Shown one piece after another: positions 10,401-23,409 of a DNA stretch of 64,000 nucleotides. The DNA is from Dermatophagoides farinae. Lineage: Eukaryota; Arthropoda; Arachnida; Sarcoptiformes; Pyroglyphidae. A program made the translations under genes and the position numbers. The notes below the pieces were generated by a model. It searched no databases. It saw only the letters and a program-made list of their open reading frames with translations, and was not told the DNA's origin. The DNA lies in contig NC_134686.1 of the NCBI RefSeq assembly GCF_024713945.1, positions 2,814,001 through 2,878,000 of the forward strand, in the 5' to 3' direction. How positions within the stretch are numbered: position 1 is the first letter of the stretch; the number at the start of each line of letters is the position of its first letter.

Positions 10401-13400
10401 TGCTGAATTTTGTCCAGACATTGTCAATGGAATTGGTTTAAGGGCTTCTTCGAAAAAATCCAACAAATGTGGACTAATGAATATCTCATCCGGTATTGAA
10501 CTCAACGTGATCCAAGCAAATAGTATGGCTTTTTTCGTTGATTTTGCTGCAGATCGAGCCAATGAATTGGTAGCTTCTACAATGTTATTGTTGCATTGTT
10601 GCGGTATTTTTACATTTCGAAAACTTTGTACCGGTTCATTATCCTGTACATCATCATATGCATTGATATTCTTTGAACTATAATTAAGTTTAATGTCCAG
10701 ACCAGGTATAAGAAATACGGTGAAATCAGGATTCATGCCAACTGAATAATCTTTTCGATGTAAGTAGGTTGAACCTTTCGATAGTTTATTATATGAACGT
10801 GATTTATTGATTTTCTGTGATTTATTAGCCGAATTGTTGCTGCTGCTGTTGTTGTTGTTGTTGTTGTTTGTTGGCGATTGATTAGCCATATCATTGGCCG
10901 AATAATTTCCGACTATTCGAATCAATTTCATTTTTTTGTTCTTTCGTATGAAGAACACATTTACCGCTGTTGAAAAATATCTTTACATCCAATTCGAAAT
11001 CAATTCTTGGTTCCACCATGTTCAACATTGGTTGAGTGGTGGTTGGTTGAAAATTTTTCTCCATCTTAGAATCATTCTGTTTAATATAAGGCTCATCAGC
11101 TACATCATTCATGATGAATGGATGATTATTATTTTCGATGACTGATTCTTCAATATGAGAACTAGTCACACTAGTGGATAGCGGTATATTATCCAATAAA
11201 TCATCATCATAATTCAGTTCATTCGGTATCGATATCGTTGATGAACGTATTGTTGGTGAACGTGTATTACTACTAGCTGTATTGTTGTATTCTTCATCAA
11301 TTTTGTAGAATTGACTTCTTTTCTGAATGTTTGCATCATTATTATTAGAATATTTATTATTCAATTCATCATACGAATAGATTGATTGACTATATGCACG
11401 ATTCTTTCCAATATCACCGCTTGTTGATTGTTGTTTGCTATTATTTGATGGCCGTTTTAATTTTTTAATCACACCACGACGAAAATTATTGAAAACAGCT
11501 GCCTCTAATTTCTGAAATCGTTCCATTTCTTGCCGTATGGTATGATCACTGGCACCCAATTGTCGTAAATCATTAATAACTTTGGCTTGTTCATTGAATT
11601 CTTTTTCAATATTTCGTTTTTTAATAGATTCTTTCGTTATCAATTGGCTATTCTTTTTATCATTTGAATGCATATAGATGGCATCAGATGTACATGATGT
11701 TTGAATCAATGTTATCGGTTGTATGCCGTCATCTTCAAGTTTGCTGTCAATTTGATCAATTTGGTTGGTTTTTGCCTCTTCAATTTCTTCTTCTTCTTCC
11801 TCATCATCATCGTCATCGTCGTCATCGTCATCATCATCTTCATCACCGGCAATAGCAGTCATTGTTTTAAATAAAGCTGAAATATGTTTACCAATACTGG
11901 TGTCCACATGAATATCAAATCCATCCATTTTCCAATGAACATTCAATATCCATTTAGCTTCGGCCAGATAATTTTGTGTTTCATTGGGCATCGATGTTGA
12001 TGGTGATTTAACAAAATCCATTTGATGATTTTTTTTATAAGTTATGGTCCGTGAACAAATCTGATATGTTCCTTCTGGAAACGATGCACAGATTTTGAAT
12101 GGATGCATCGGTAGGATCAGGTTTCCAATCATCCAACATTGTTTCAAAATCATCGGCAAAACGAATGCATAGATTTTTGAATTCTCCTTTGCTCACCAAT
12201 GATCCTCGTGATAGAGCCGATATTCGTGTACTTTCCAAAGTCAATACAAGTGCATCTTTTATATCCGAATCATAAATGCGACTTTGTGTGGAAAATTTAG
12301 ATATTGTTGTTGCTGTCGATATCGGTAGACAGATGCCAAAATCATCGACTGTTAATTGTAACAAAAGGGTGGCCATTGATTGTGATGAACTGAATGATTG
12401 CGTGAATGGATGTACTCTATCAAATACCTGTTGTGTTGCCTGTATTACTTCATTATTGAGGCTAGCACGTTGTTCATTCCAATATTCATAGGCATTCTTA
12501 TAATTAATCCAGACCAATATTGCTTTGTCCAATGCCAACGGTTGTATATAGACCAATGGTCTATTTAGTGTGATCAACACAACTTCTTTATCATCATCAT
12601 CTGTTTCCAAATCAGCTGTTATATTGTTGACCTGTTGATTTTGTGATGCATTACGCATACATATTCTTGTTTTAAAATAAGCCAATTGTTGAAAATCTGG
12701 TTCGGCTTCTTCGAATATTGCATTTCGTATCAATTGTCCAAGTGCAATGTTAAAATCCAATTGAACACGGACAAATATTTTAAAATTACGATCACGATCC
12801 GTTGTGTTCATTAGACGGTTTGATACACGCAAATCGATTGTACCGGTTTCAAAACGAACAGCACTATTAGTGGGAGTAGTGGCCGTTATTTGTATGCCAG
12901 TCATTTTCAAGGATAATGAAAACAGAATTCTCGATGTTGTCGTTGATTCATCGGTGGTTAATGGACCATTAAAATTGTTCGAATTATCTTGTGCGAATGT
13001 AAATTCATGTTCTTCATTACGTGACACTTTTTGTAGCACTTCATTGATTTCTTTCATGAAAACTTTTTGTACAAAAAGTAAATGATTAAGAAGATCAGTG
13101 GTAAGTGAATGTTCGAATGAACTAATTTCGGCCACCATATTCAAATAGCTACCCTTACGGAAAACAATACCATCAGTGGAAAAAGATTCCGTACGATTAA
13201 CCATATCGGCTGTTGTTTTATCGAATGGTTCCTTTTTATATTCAGCATCAACATGTATTCGTGGTAGATTGATGCTAGCATTTGCTTCACTAGGAAATGA
13301 TTCCATTATAGTTTTCAAACATAACGAATGATTATTAATGTCAACAATGAATTTAGCTTTGGATCCAGTACATCCTGAACTTGTCACCTGTCCAAGAAGA

Positions 13401-16400
13401 TATTTTGCCTGCAATGATGGCAATAGAGAAGCTTTGATGGCAACACTTTCCAATATGAAATTAAAATCAACAATCAATGGTGATATTAGATTCGATGATT
13501 TACGTTGGTTTGCACGATGTGTCATTTTGGCCGAATGATGCTGATGATGATGATGTTGATGCGTATGTGAATGACCAATTTCATTTGGATTGATTTGAAC
13601 ATTTTGTATAGTTGATCGTCGTTGTGTAGATTTTTGTTGACTTTTTCGGCTATCCGTACGACCTGGTATCGAATGTTTTTTAATATGCGATGGATCGAAA
13701 CTCATGTGCGGCGATGTTGATGCATTCAACCCCAATGGTGATGATGGTAAACGGTTTCCATCGGTTGTATTGTCATTACTATTATTATATGCCATTGCTG
13801 TACCTGTTGTAGTCGTCGTTGTTGTTGCAGTTGGTTGTCGCGATGATCGTGATGATTGTCGTGAATATCGTAATTCCTGTAATGTTGTTGTCAATTGTCG
13901 ACCGGATCTGGTCATCATACCATGTAATGCAACCGGATGTTGTGGAATGTCCACCTCGACATTTCCAATCATAATTCTTGCATGATTCGAATCCATACTG
14001 GTTTTAAAATTCGAACCATCCAATAATTCAATGATTTTGTCTAGATTTTCAATATCAAAATCAGTTTCTAAATCTGATTCATTTTTACGCACCAAATTGA
14101 TATTGGATTTTTCTACCGATACTTTCACGACCAATTGTTGTGAATTAATCGGCATAGATTTTTCAGCAACATTCAATTGCAATGATTCAAAAAGTGACAT
14201 TGTTGTACAATCAAGATTAATATCGATTGTAGTGTTGATCAAATTTTGAATGCCTAAATTACTGGGCCATTGTGTACGGGCTTTATATTTTTTTCGACAT
14301 TCTTGATGTGATAGTGAAAAATTGAAATTATGCAATTCACCTTCTAATTTTAATCCGGACAACATGGCAATGACATTCATTTTGACAACGGTGGTATTTC
14401 CCATCACAATCCATGGTTTATTGATTAAACCAGAATAAACGGAATAAAAATCATCCTCATTAAATTGTTCAAATTGATCAGCATGATTGGTGAATAATTT
14501 TGATTTGGTTTTTTGATATTGTTCCAACATTCGTGATATAGTTCGCCAACAATTATCGATTCGTGAATCAAACGATGGTTCATTTCTATGGCTATTAATC
14601 ACCGTTAATATTTGTTCCTGTTCTCTAAGATGATCATCCATAGCCACTACATTGTTGACAATCGTTTCTGGTTTTTCACCATGAATTGTGTATGAAGCTG
14701 TAGTGCTAGTTGATGACAATGAAGAATTAAACGATGTACTATCATCATCATCATCATCATCAATGATTTCCATATCATCACTATAATTATTTTGATCGGT
14801 AAAAATATTTCGATTTCTACGCATTTCAAAACGAGTTTGTGAAACATCTTCATAAATAGCCGAAAATTGATGAATGAATCGCAACAATGGTAGATTGATT
14901 CGTTGTTTAATCTGTTCAATTTGAATGGTGAACACAAGAAAATTAACCTTATCAAAACTAAGATCATTTTCATTGGATTTTTTCTGCAATATTGATTTGA
15001 ATAGATATTTAGCTGTTGAAGAAAAATTCGGTATCCAATTATAAAGTTTTTCATTTTTGCTGCGGATATCTTTGAAATTATTATTAACAGCATCATTAAT
15101 TTGTGAATGATCCCTTTTCTGTATGATTGCTTCAAACAATAGATTTACACATACAAAAGATGGTGGATCCGATATCCGTTGCTGACGATTAGCCATACAA
15201 TCCAACAATGTGCATAATGTTTCAACATTAAACATATTTTTCTGTACATCCTGTTCAGATTCTTCTACTTGGATTCCAAATTGTTCAACTCCAAACGAAA
15301 TGGCTATATTTGAACCAAATATACCATCATGTTCTTGTTCGGATAATTTATCGAAATCAAGTACATCCGATAGACTTAGTGTTTTGGAGAAATTTTCAAA
15401 ATATTGTGTTGCCTCACAATTAAGGCCATATTTTCGTATCGTTTCTCTGGCCGATTTTTTCTCATCAAATGTTGTTTCTTTTGGTTGTTGATCATCGTTC
15501 GTTTCATTGATTTGACTGTTGGCATCGATTGTTGTTGCATCAACATTAAACAAACCAGGTGAATGATCCGGAATGGTGGTGGTCGTCAAATTGGTGTTGA
15601 CATTTTTCAAATAATCCTGTTGTTTCACCATCCACCAATAAAGATCTTTCTTATCATTGTAATTACTTTGTGAACTGAAACGATCATCGATTGGTTGGAA
15701 ACCACCTTGATCTAACATTTCGGAATCATCAATATTGATACCGATTTCTGGATTTGCGTTATCGAGTCCAATTTGTAAAGACTGGTCATTTGTTTCAATT
15801 ACGGTTTGATCTTCTGGTTGCTGAGATGAATCGGTCGTTACCATTCCTTGAAGTTCTAAATGTTCATCCAGTGAATTGGTGTTGCGATGAAAACGAAATT
15901 TTTTAAATGAACAAAAATTACATAGTCGATTATTACATAAAGCCGAAATATTTCGAATAATCGGTGTGGCTAGAAATCGATCATATAGGCCACTGAATCG
16001 GGATACATTTACAAAATGTACCCGGTTCTGTCGTTTTGAAGCAACATTCAGCTTATGTTTGGCCATTGAATCAAAATATTCTGGAAATGTATTTCTTGTA
16101 ACATTACTGGAAATTTCGGCCTGTAATTCTAGATCATCACGGCTAAGTAGATGATCGGTTGGTAAATGTTTATTATAAATCAATTTAGTTGTTTCAGTAT
16201 CCAAATCATTCATGTTGATCTGTATGGATTCATTATCGGAAGACATATTCAACGGATGTTTCAAAGTTCGACATGGTTCTGGTGTCGATGATGTGATGGT
16301 CATTGATGCAGCACTTTTCAAATCGGTTTCATGTCCAGGATTATTCATCATAAGATTGAATTTTTCCTCTAATAATGTCAATATTTGATTCTTAGTGGAC

Positions 16401-19400
16401 GAGAATGTCATTTTCGGTGAATGTGTAGATGGTTGTTGATGACGAAAGAAAATTTGACCAAAATTCGATACAGGTACGTTCAGTACTTCTTTCCAATGGA
16501 ATAACAATAAGACGAGACTTTTTTCCAATTCCTTATTGTTTGGTATGATTGATGTTCGTGAAAAATATGCTTCAAATTCAGCATTCGATTTGAACGAGTC
16601 TTTAAAATTCAATCGTAAAACATTGACCAATATGAACGATGGATCATCCTGTAATGTTTTGGCCAAAGCGGAAAAAATTCGAATCATTTGTTTGCTATTA
16701 TTTTGTAACGGTTTAATTAGCTGCGGATTCTTCAGATGGTTCTGTAGATAATCATGACGACAATTCGAAAGCAAACATGCCAATGATGAACAAATACGAA
16801 ATCGAAGTCGATTTTTCATCTGATCAAATTGATACGATAAACGATCAAAAACACTGACCCATGCTATTGTCAATGGAATCATTGAACTAAGAAGATGCCA
16901 ATCATAACGATCAAAATCATTTTGTATGGCTGTCAGTGATTTTTTCGGTGATGATGCAAAATGAAACCAAATATTTGCTATTTGTCCTTTCAATTCACAA
17001 TCATTCAATGGTTTGGATGGAAATTCTGTCTCATGACTAATGATAACATCATTATTTGCGTTGATTATCGAATTGTGATTGTCATTGATTCGTATGGCAT
17101 TATAATACGATGATTTGTTCATTGTGAACGAAAAGTTTTCCATGCCGAATTCAAACATTACAAATGAATTAAAATGTTGAAATTTCGATTCAACATTCGT
17201 CTGATCATTTGTTTCCATACCGTTTTGTCGTCGTAAATTCTTTCTAGATGTTGAAATTAAAGATGAAGAATTTGAATTTCTTGATAAAAATCGATTGCCA
17301 TGTTCAATGCCAGCAGTGTATGCTAATGGTGCTGCAAAAATAAATTCCACTTTGGTCTTTAAACATGGAATGACGGCCAATGTTGCTTCGTTGACAATAT
17401 CAGGTGAATTAATCAAACGTGATAATTGTGATTGAACATTTTTTAACGAGAATTTTGTTGTTGTTTCGTTGGCAAATGCATCGGTTGTTTCGAATGCATT
17501 GATATCGATTTCGGCGAAAATTTTTTTCGGTTTTCTTGTAAAAAAACGTATCATCAATGCCTTTTCCGTATTGGTTGATGATTGTTCCATGAATACGTGT
17601 AGATTTCGTTTTTCACGTGTTTGTCTATTCATATTGAATTGTATCTGATTGAATGATATGTTCGATACCAACACACAGGTTAGATCTTTAACATTATCCA
17701 ACGACGAAAACGAAATGATTTCTTCCACAATCGATGCCTGTAATGAACTGATGTTGATACGATCGATTTCGGTGTTCAAACTAAAATGGCGTCGATGATC
17801 AAGTTCAAGATTTTTGGCTAATAAAATATTGGCCGGTAGACCGGTGCCGCCAATTTCTGGACCAACCGCTTTCGGATTACGATCGGCAGCAAAACTAATC
17901 GAACGGTTCAAATGTTTCATTGTTTGTTTATGTTTGAGCACTTTCCATGCTTTCATATGTAATTGTCCAATATAATGTGGTTTCTTTTTCTTCAGAATAT
18001 TCTTCGATTCAATGGATTCCATTATGGAATAACTACAATGATTCAATAAATTTACGGGATGAAGTTTGGAAAAAATTTCAGTCAATGAATTCATAACGGC
18101 AGACATTACATCGAATGTTAATGTAGAAATTTTGATTTGTATTTGATCGAATTTGATGTGAATGAAAAAATGTTCAACAACCTCATTGTAATCACAGTCA
18201 GTGTTTCTATTCAATATTAATGAAGATGTTATTGTTTCTGATCGACCTGGTTTCGATCCATCATCATCTTTTGTAGATGTTGTAGCTGTACGGGAACGAT
18301 TTGATGTTTCCATTGCCAATACACGTAATGGTGGTTTCTGTGCTGAAAACACTACATCTTTATCTGATAGAAAGGTTCGATCTTTCAAATGATTTAGATC
18401 AAATTTTTCAGCCACAATACCCGGTTGAAAACGAATCGATTCTTTATCGATTCGTTGATTATCATTATAATAGGCAAACTTGGTTTCAGAGAATCCAGGA
18501 TTTTTCAATACAAATTTCGGTTTCCAATTATTACGATATTCAAATATTAATCTCTCAAAATGTAATGCTTGTGGTGATTTCATTCGAAAATAATTACAAA
18601 TTTTCATATTATGCACTGGTGATGGTATATCAATATATTCGGATGAATGTATCGATAAATAGGTTGAATATGCCAACATCAATAATGGTGATTCAATGAT
18701 TGGCTTTTCTAGCTGATTTCGTAGATCAACCATATCAAATGTTTGATGATCACTGACGGCCGAGATGAATGAATTGATTGAATTTTGATCATCATCTTCT
18801 AATGCATGTGGTGTACTAGTCGTTGTTGAAGTTGTTTGGTCTGAAATTCCATTTTTAGGCGAAACAAGTGTAGGAGAATCAGATGATAAACTAGACAATT
18901 TTTGTTGCGATGTTCCATTTGAAAAATCAAACGATGAAAGATGTTCACGTGCAGTCATGTATTGTGATGGTGAAAGCATTTCGGTTGGTGATTGCCAATT
19001 CGGTGATGATGATGACAAGGATTTATCATTATTCGATATTGAACGTTCCATACGTGATGATAATGAAGCCGAACCGGATAGAAATAAATCTTCGGCAGAA
19101 AAAAATCGATCATTCGATATAGCCGACCATTTTGTTGCCGTACTTTTGTCCGTATCCGTTGCCGTACGACCAAATTGAGATGATTTACTTGTATTCAAAA
19201 TGGCTTTGTTTGTTTCATCAATCAATGGTGAATGTATGTCGAGCAGATAATTTTCTGGATGTAATAAACTTTCACCATAGTTAAGATTGACAAGATCGGA
19301 ATGATTATGTAAAGCTCGTCCTAAACATTCATTTAATTTATGTTTTTTTCGATTTTTCTTCATCGGTGATTGTTGATTATCATTGAAAAATTTTTGTCCA

Positions 19401-22400
19401 TCAAAATTACAGCCAAAAAATGCACAATTACCCACACAGCCACAATTGGATAAATCATTCCACAAGAACCATAGTCGTTTGGTTTTAGCATCATGATGGT
19501 GAAGAAAATCTTGTTGCGAAATGGCATAATCATCGATCGTTGATGATTGAATGGCTGAATCAAGAAAAATCGGTCCGGTTGATATGAAACTAATTTCAGC
19601 CCATTCATGTATTCGACCAAGATTTTTCATTGGTGATAAAGACACAAACTGGCGAACTATTAAATCGGAAACCAACAATGTAAATCCATCAAATTCATTG
19701 TGGATATGGAGATTACATGTTGCTAATCTGGTTGATGGATTCAATAGATTTATCGTTACATTTGATTCGATTAGAAACAGGTCTATCTTATTGAAATCCA
19801 CACGAACTAGTCGATATTTGAGATCTTCAGAATATGGACAAAATCGATTTGCAATTAGATCTGATTCAGGACATTCATTCTGTAGCCGATCATGTAGACA
19901 TTTATAGAATGGATTCGGGGATTGAAGATCAAGATCTAATTGAAATATTTGAAATAAAAACGTTTCTAAAGGCACAATAATCTGCATCAATTGATCTAAT
20001 GTTATACGGCCACCAATTTCACCAACTTCAACGTCGACAAGCCAAGCATATTCCAGTGTTTCACTTTGTAATGGTCTATCCAGGCCGGAAAACATGGCAT
20101 GACCACGAAATTGCAGCGATGATAATGTAAGAAATCCTTCTTGAAGTGATTCAGGAAAATCAATCCTTTCAATACGATCTTGAACCTGTACAACAGCTGG
20201 CGAAATAATCAGCTGTAATTTAGTTTCCAGATATGTTTTCCGTAGTTCGAAACATAATTTTTCCACATAAACAATTGGCGAATAATGTTTTGGATCGGAT
20301 AAACATTGGACAAGATGGCCATGAATTTCATGTAATGTTACGGATACGATTACTTCGAATGGACGATATGGCCGTGGATCAAATGTTTTGCGTGGTTCAA
20401 TTTCAATCTCCATCATTGATTTATCTTTCTTATTCTCCGAACCTGTTACAGTATCGCTTCGTTTTTTAGTCACATATTTATCATCGAAAAAATTGACTCC
20501 CATTTCGTTAAATACTTGCGATTCTCCCAGATAATTTTCTTTAATATTCCATAGAAAACGGAAAAGAACACCAAACAAAGCAATATTGGAAGGACCAATC
20601 TCCAATTCGATTGTCATCACATCTGACGGCAGGATGGTTACATCGAAATCTTGTATTTCATCCTTAAATTTAATATTTTCTTTTCGTACTGGTATCGATA
20701 TCGTTTCATCGACTGGATTCGAAATTTCAATCACCATTTGTTTTGAATGATCACCAAGTACTGGCATTGGCCAGAAATCATAATTTATACTTAGAGCTAC
20801 AATCGGTGCATTCATACAATCATACCAATGATTACCATGTGATACGATATTTTTCCATTTTCTTTTGTGGCCAAAATATGCCAGATATTCATTACAGGAT
20901 TCATTACGATCATTAATGTTGGAAAATCTTTGAATCAATTCAATAATATCACGATTCATACTACTTTCCGGTATGTAGAAAGCACCTTCTAAGCATTCAC
21001 CTTGAATCCAAATTTTGATCATTAATTTTGGTGGCAAAAACTCCACAAACGGTAGATCGAATGCCAGATCAAAGTGTTCCCCACAAATGGCAATTTTACA
21101 ATTTTCATCATTCAAACCGGTCGAACAATCGATCCAATTGTATTGATTGGCTAAAACTAAAAGTTCGAAATCTTTGATAACAATCGATATCTTCCATGTG
21201 TATGGAATGAATTTCAATATGTCTGGTCGATCTTTATCACTCCAATCATCGATGAGATCTTGAATGAAAATTTTATGAGCAAATATTAGATTCACCGTTG
21301 CTTTGCATGCAGTTATTTTACAAAGCCATTCTTGGTGACCATTCCAAAGTCGTGGAAAGAAAACTTTGACATCAAATTCGAATGTTTCACTCTGAATCAA
21401 TGGTCGAAACTGTAGACTAGTGGTAGCATCCAGGTGAAGAATCTGGCCCAATATATGTGTACTGTAGCCATTCGTATTGCAAATCCATGGAATGGTCGCT
21501 TCTAAATACGATCCTGGCATTGCATTGATATGTAAAGCATGGGTTTCTTTGTTCTTTGAGAATAATATATCAATTTTGGCTTCATGTAATGTACTCAAAC
21601 GAATATCGAATGATTCGAAACGACGTCGTTCACCAATTTTAGGTTTTGCATCCACCGGCATCAGCTGATAATTGGCAGGAAAGAAAAAACTATAAAGATA
21701 ACCACGTTGACGATCAGCCCAAGGACCATAACTGAAATCGGTTCCTTTGCCACATTTGACAACCATTCCCCAGACTGGATTATCTGTTTCATTAACAGCT
21801 TCTTCGGTAACGAACCCCGGTACATCTTGATAGTAATAGATTTCAATCTTATTCGTACGAAATACATTGAAACCATCGCCCATAATTCTTGGTGGCTCAT
21901 CATTGATTGAGCCACTGTATTTTATGCTTGGAATGAGCATTACTTGAAGATTTTCTGCTTTACCTTTGAGAATATGTGTCAATAGATCATATTGCGATGC
22001 GGCAGGTTGACTAGTATAATGAAATTGCGAATCTTCAAACGAAATGGACAACGTGCTTGGTATGAGATGATTGCCAAAAATGAATCGACCAGATGATATT
22101 TCAATTTTGATCATAGGAATCAGATCACGCCATATCGATTGTTTTAGTTCATTTCTTGTTTGATTCATACTTTTCAGGATTTTTTCTCTTGTTTCCTTCT
22201 CATTTTTCTTTGCATCGACCGTTTCTTTGGGTGATTCGTCGAAAATTTTCGATGGCAAATTGAACAATTTTTCCAGATCGGAATAACGTTTTGTTTGATT
22301 ATAAATATGAACTTTGAGTCCATCCAAATAAATTAACAAACGAACATCAGAATTGGATAAATCTTCGGTTCTTGCATCACGATATTCATACGGTATCCAA

Positions 22401-22936
22401 TAACAGAATACCATCCTGAAAAAAAAATTGAATAAAAAATTCTGTAATGATGAACAAACAAACAAAAAAAACAAATTGACTTACCATCCATCCTGTATTC
22501 GTATGGAATAATCATCATTAATATAAACAAGATCACGAAACATTATCTTTCCAGATATGGCCGCAAATGAAAAAGAACCAATTTTAAAATAACCATTTTT
22601 GATGAATAAATAGTTGACTATTTTTGTTATAATAAATCCGGTAAGACGAGAATTATAAAACACAACATAGCACACCCAAACCATGGATAAAATCCAAACG
22701 AAAAAAATGAATGCATTTTGAATGAAAAAATAAAGCCAATCATCAAATGTTGATCCTTCGATTTGTGGTGGTTCAACAATCGAACGTGCCGTAGAATTCG
22801 ATGACAATTGTTCGAGCAAGATATTGCTATTTGTAAAATTATTTTTCATCATTAAATAAAGCTCAATTTTCAATTTTGGATTTTTTTTTTGGCATACTTA
22901 CACTATATCTTTGCCTTTATCTTCTGGATTCTTCAT
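7465..22936 (-). CDS. BLTP1: Bridge-like lipid transfer protein 1 (KIAA1109/tweek), giant
   Basis: Tube-shaped bulk lipid transporter at membrane contact sites (tweek in fly: synaptic vesicle recycling; KIAA1109 in human, about 5,005 aa). Exons: 22936-22902, 22826-22485, 22415-7767 and 7701-7465. After allowing for two +1 frame breaks the product is 5,086 aa. The N-terminus has one membrane anchor (residues ~47-70), then VFYNSRLTGFIITKI, IGSFSFAAISGKIMFRD and YINDDYSIRIQDGW, the start of the first RBG/chorein-like repeat. Later landmarks that match the human protein: EYRDARTEDLSNSDVRLLIYL, MDGFDIHVDTSIGKHISAL, SSFPVDVIVFF, CLADFSLYIFHPYGG, YDVRRLNEILAFPKAWYR and VDYILQRLGFNQARTTIPKW. Acidic (bases ~11,775-11,845) and Asn/Ser-rich runs sit in linkers. 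Exon 3, at 14,649 nt, is extraordinarily long. As assembled, translation would stop at base 12,035 after about 3,585 aa. Convergent with the coiled-coil gene. Confidence 0.93.
10913..10964 (-). other. Frame break 2 in BLTP1 (7-A run) or a 52-nt intron
   Basis: The frame carrying SGKCVLHTKEQK runs into a stop after 17 more codons, while the conserved downstream protein is in the next frame. A surplus A in the seven-A run (plus-strand T run 10,931-10,937) would join them. Alternatively, a GTAAAT...GAATAG segment at 10,964-10,913 is 52 nt long and also restores frame, but splicing it out removes KCVLH, which human BLTP1 keeps. I favour the homopolymer indel. Confidence 0.65.
12076..12081 (-). 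other. +1 frame break 1 in BLTP1
   Basis: Upstream, the long frame reads DDWKPDPTDASIQNLCIV. The conserved continuation EGTYQICSRT is in the next frame. They meet with exactly one surplus base, in the TTTCCA stretch just before GAAGGAACATAT (minus strand). No intron of plausible length fits: the only GT..AG pair restoring frame is 22 nt and would delete EGTY. An assembly indel or a true frameshift allele is the simplest reading. Confidence 0.8.
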
Positions 22937-23409
22937 TTTGATCTATGATGCATTGCAATGATTGTATTGATTGTTAAAAAAAAAAATTTAAAACTTTATT
23001 ATTATGCAAACAAACAATATTCTTGTTCATAGTAATAAAAACATGATGATGATGATGATGAATGAATAAATTAATTTATTATTGGACAGTAAGAGATAAA
23101 ATAAACAAATTTTTTAAATGATAAAAATAATAAGAATCCAAAACTGCAAAATTCGCATTATACACGAGACTCTGCAGACTCAGATCGGCTGATAATATTT
23201 CTTTTCCATCCAGCTATTTCTATCCAAATCAATCACGATAGGGTGTGTATTGCCTGAATCCAAGGATCCAATTATATAACAATATATAATAATCATCAAA
23301 AACAATCATTGATTATATTAAATTGGCCAAACATTTTCATTATTGATTATTGATAGTTTGAAATGACAAAAAAAAATTACAAATTACAAATTCATATATA
23401 TCAAACAAA
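22937..23409. other. Spacer between kelch gene 3' end and BLTP1 5' end
   Basis: 473 nt of AT-rich DNA with an (ATG)6 microsatellite near 23,043-23,060. It should contain the 3' UTR of the kelch gene and the promoter and 5' UTR of BLTP1. The minus-strand hexamer AATAAA (TTTATT near 22,996) may end the kelch transcript. Confidence 0.5.

Noticed and set aside
12062-12083. 22-nt GT..AG 'intron' that would restore the BLTP1 frame
   Set aside because: Far below the shortest introns seen here (40 nt), and it would delete the conserved EGTY residues.
14647-15135. 162-codon minus-strand ORF
   Set aside because: Alternate frame of the BLTP1 exon, Met/Ile/Leu-rich with no motif.
18301-18699. 132-codon plus-strand ORF
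   Set aside because: Antisense shadow of BLTP1; no recognisable domain.
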